NCBI RefSeq assembly: GCF_000719335.1
Contig: NZ_JOGB01000098.1
Location: 1-13,315, forward strand
Source of the DNA: Streptomyces sp. NRRL S-87
GTDB taxonomy: Bacteria > Actinomycetota > Actinomycetes > Streptomycetales > Streptomycetaceae
DNA: 13,315 nt
Direction of reading: 5' to 3'
The stretch's first letter is position 1, and every line of letters begins with the position of its first letter. The translations under genes were made by a program, and so were the position numbers. The notes beneath the pieces were generated by a model that had not been told where the DNA came from, searched no databases, and saw nothing but the letters and a program-made list of their open reading frames with translations. Positions 13,276 through 13,315 of this stretch are shown in pieces.

Positions 13276-13315
13276 GTTCGGCGGCGTCCTACTCTCCCAC
13301 AGGGTCCCCCCTGCA
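13276..13315 (-). rRNA. rrf: 5S ribosomal RNA, 3' end (partial)
   Basis: Read on the minus strand, the last 40 bases match the 3' part of actinobacterial 5S rRNA, including GGGACCCUGUGGGAGAGUAG and the end GGACGCCGCCGAAC. The 5' two thirds, and presumably the 23S and 16S genes, lie to the right of the window. The exact 3' end may differ by one or two bases. Confidence 0.92.

Noticed and set aside
13267..13277. ACAATGATTGT palindrome between 5S and terminator
   Set aside because: It is short and touches the mature 5S end; more likely part of rRNA processing or chance than an operator.

Overview
The window looks like a stretch of Streptomyces (or close relative) chromosome. GC is very high with a strong G/C third-position bias, several genes resemble streptomycete families, and the right edge carries the 3' end of an actinobacterial-type 5S rRNA. 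No integrase, transposase, attachment site, replication gene or CRISPR array is visible.

Left part (1-4484): accessory or housekeeping single genes. On the minus strand a LysE-family exporter (866-1474) reads toward an acyl-CoA thioesterase-like protein (27-827). Divergent from LysE is a GNAT acetyltransferase (1574-2290) with a tandem-repeat Thr/Gln tail. It is followed by a Cys-rich plus pentapeptide-repeat fusion (2324-3172), convergent with a YunG-like plus alpha/beta-hydrolase fusion (3303-4484, minus). Three strong G-quadruplex-type tracts lie at the 3' ends of genes here.

Middle (4485-5104): a 620-base gene-free region with C-rich CCCTCACGTG repeats, a possible promoter, and a striking array of ten approx. 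11-bp repeats directly upstream of the main operon.

Main operon (5105-12594, plus): six genes that I read as a stripped-down type IV secretion (conjugation-like) machine. They are a two-helix small membrane protein (VirB2-like?), a single-pass protein with an extracytoplasmic domain (VirB8-like?), a polytopic TrbL/VirB6-like protein, a PrgI/VirB3-like membrane part fused to a VirB4-N-like domain, a separate VirB4 ATPase domain with intact Walker A and B, and a VirD4/TraG-like coupling-protein relative that has lost its P-loop. Four of the five junctions are overlaps or gaps of 1-18 bases. No relaxase, cell-wall hydrolase or oriT was found, so the substrate is unknown. This locus is the most interesting part of the window.

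Right part (12595-13315): a convergent GNAT acetyltransferase (12640-13191, minus) with a textbook leaderless-type promoter, a 13-bp rrn terminator, and the 3' 40 nt of a minus-strand 5S rRNA. An rRNA operon therefore lies just beyond the right edge.
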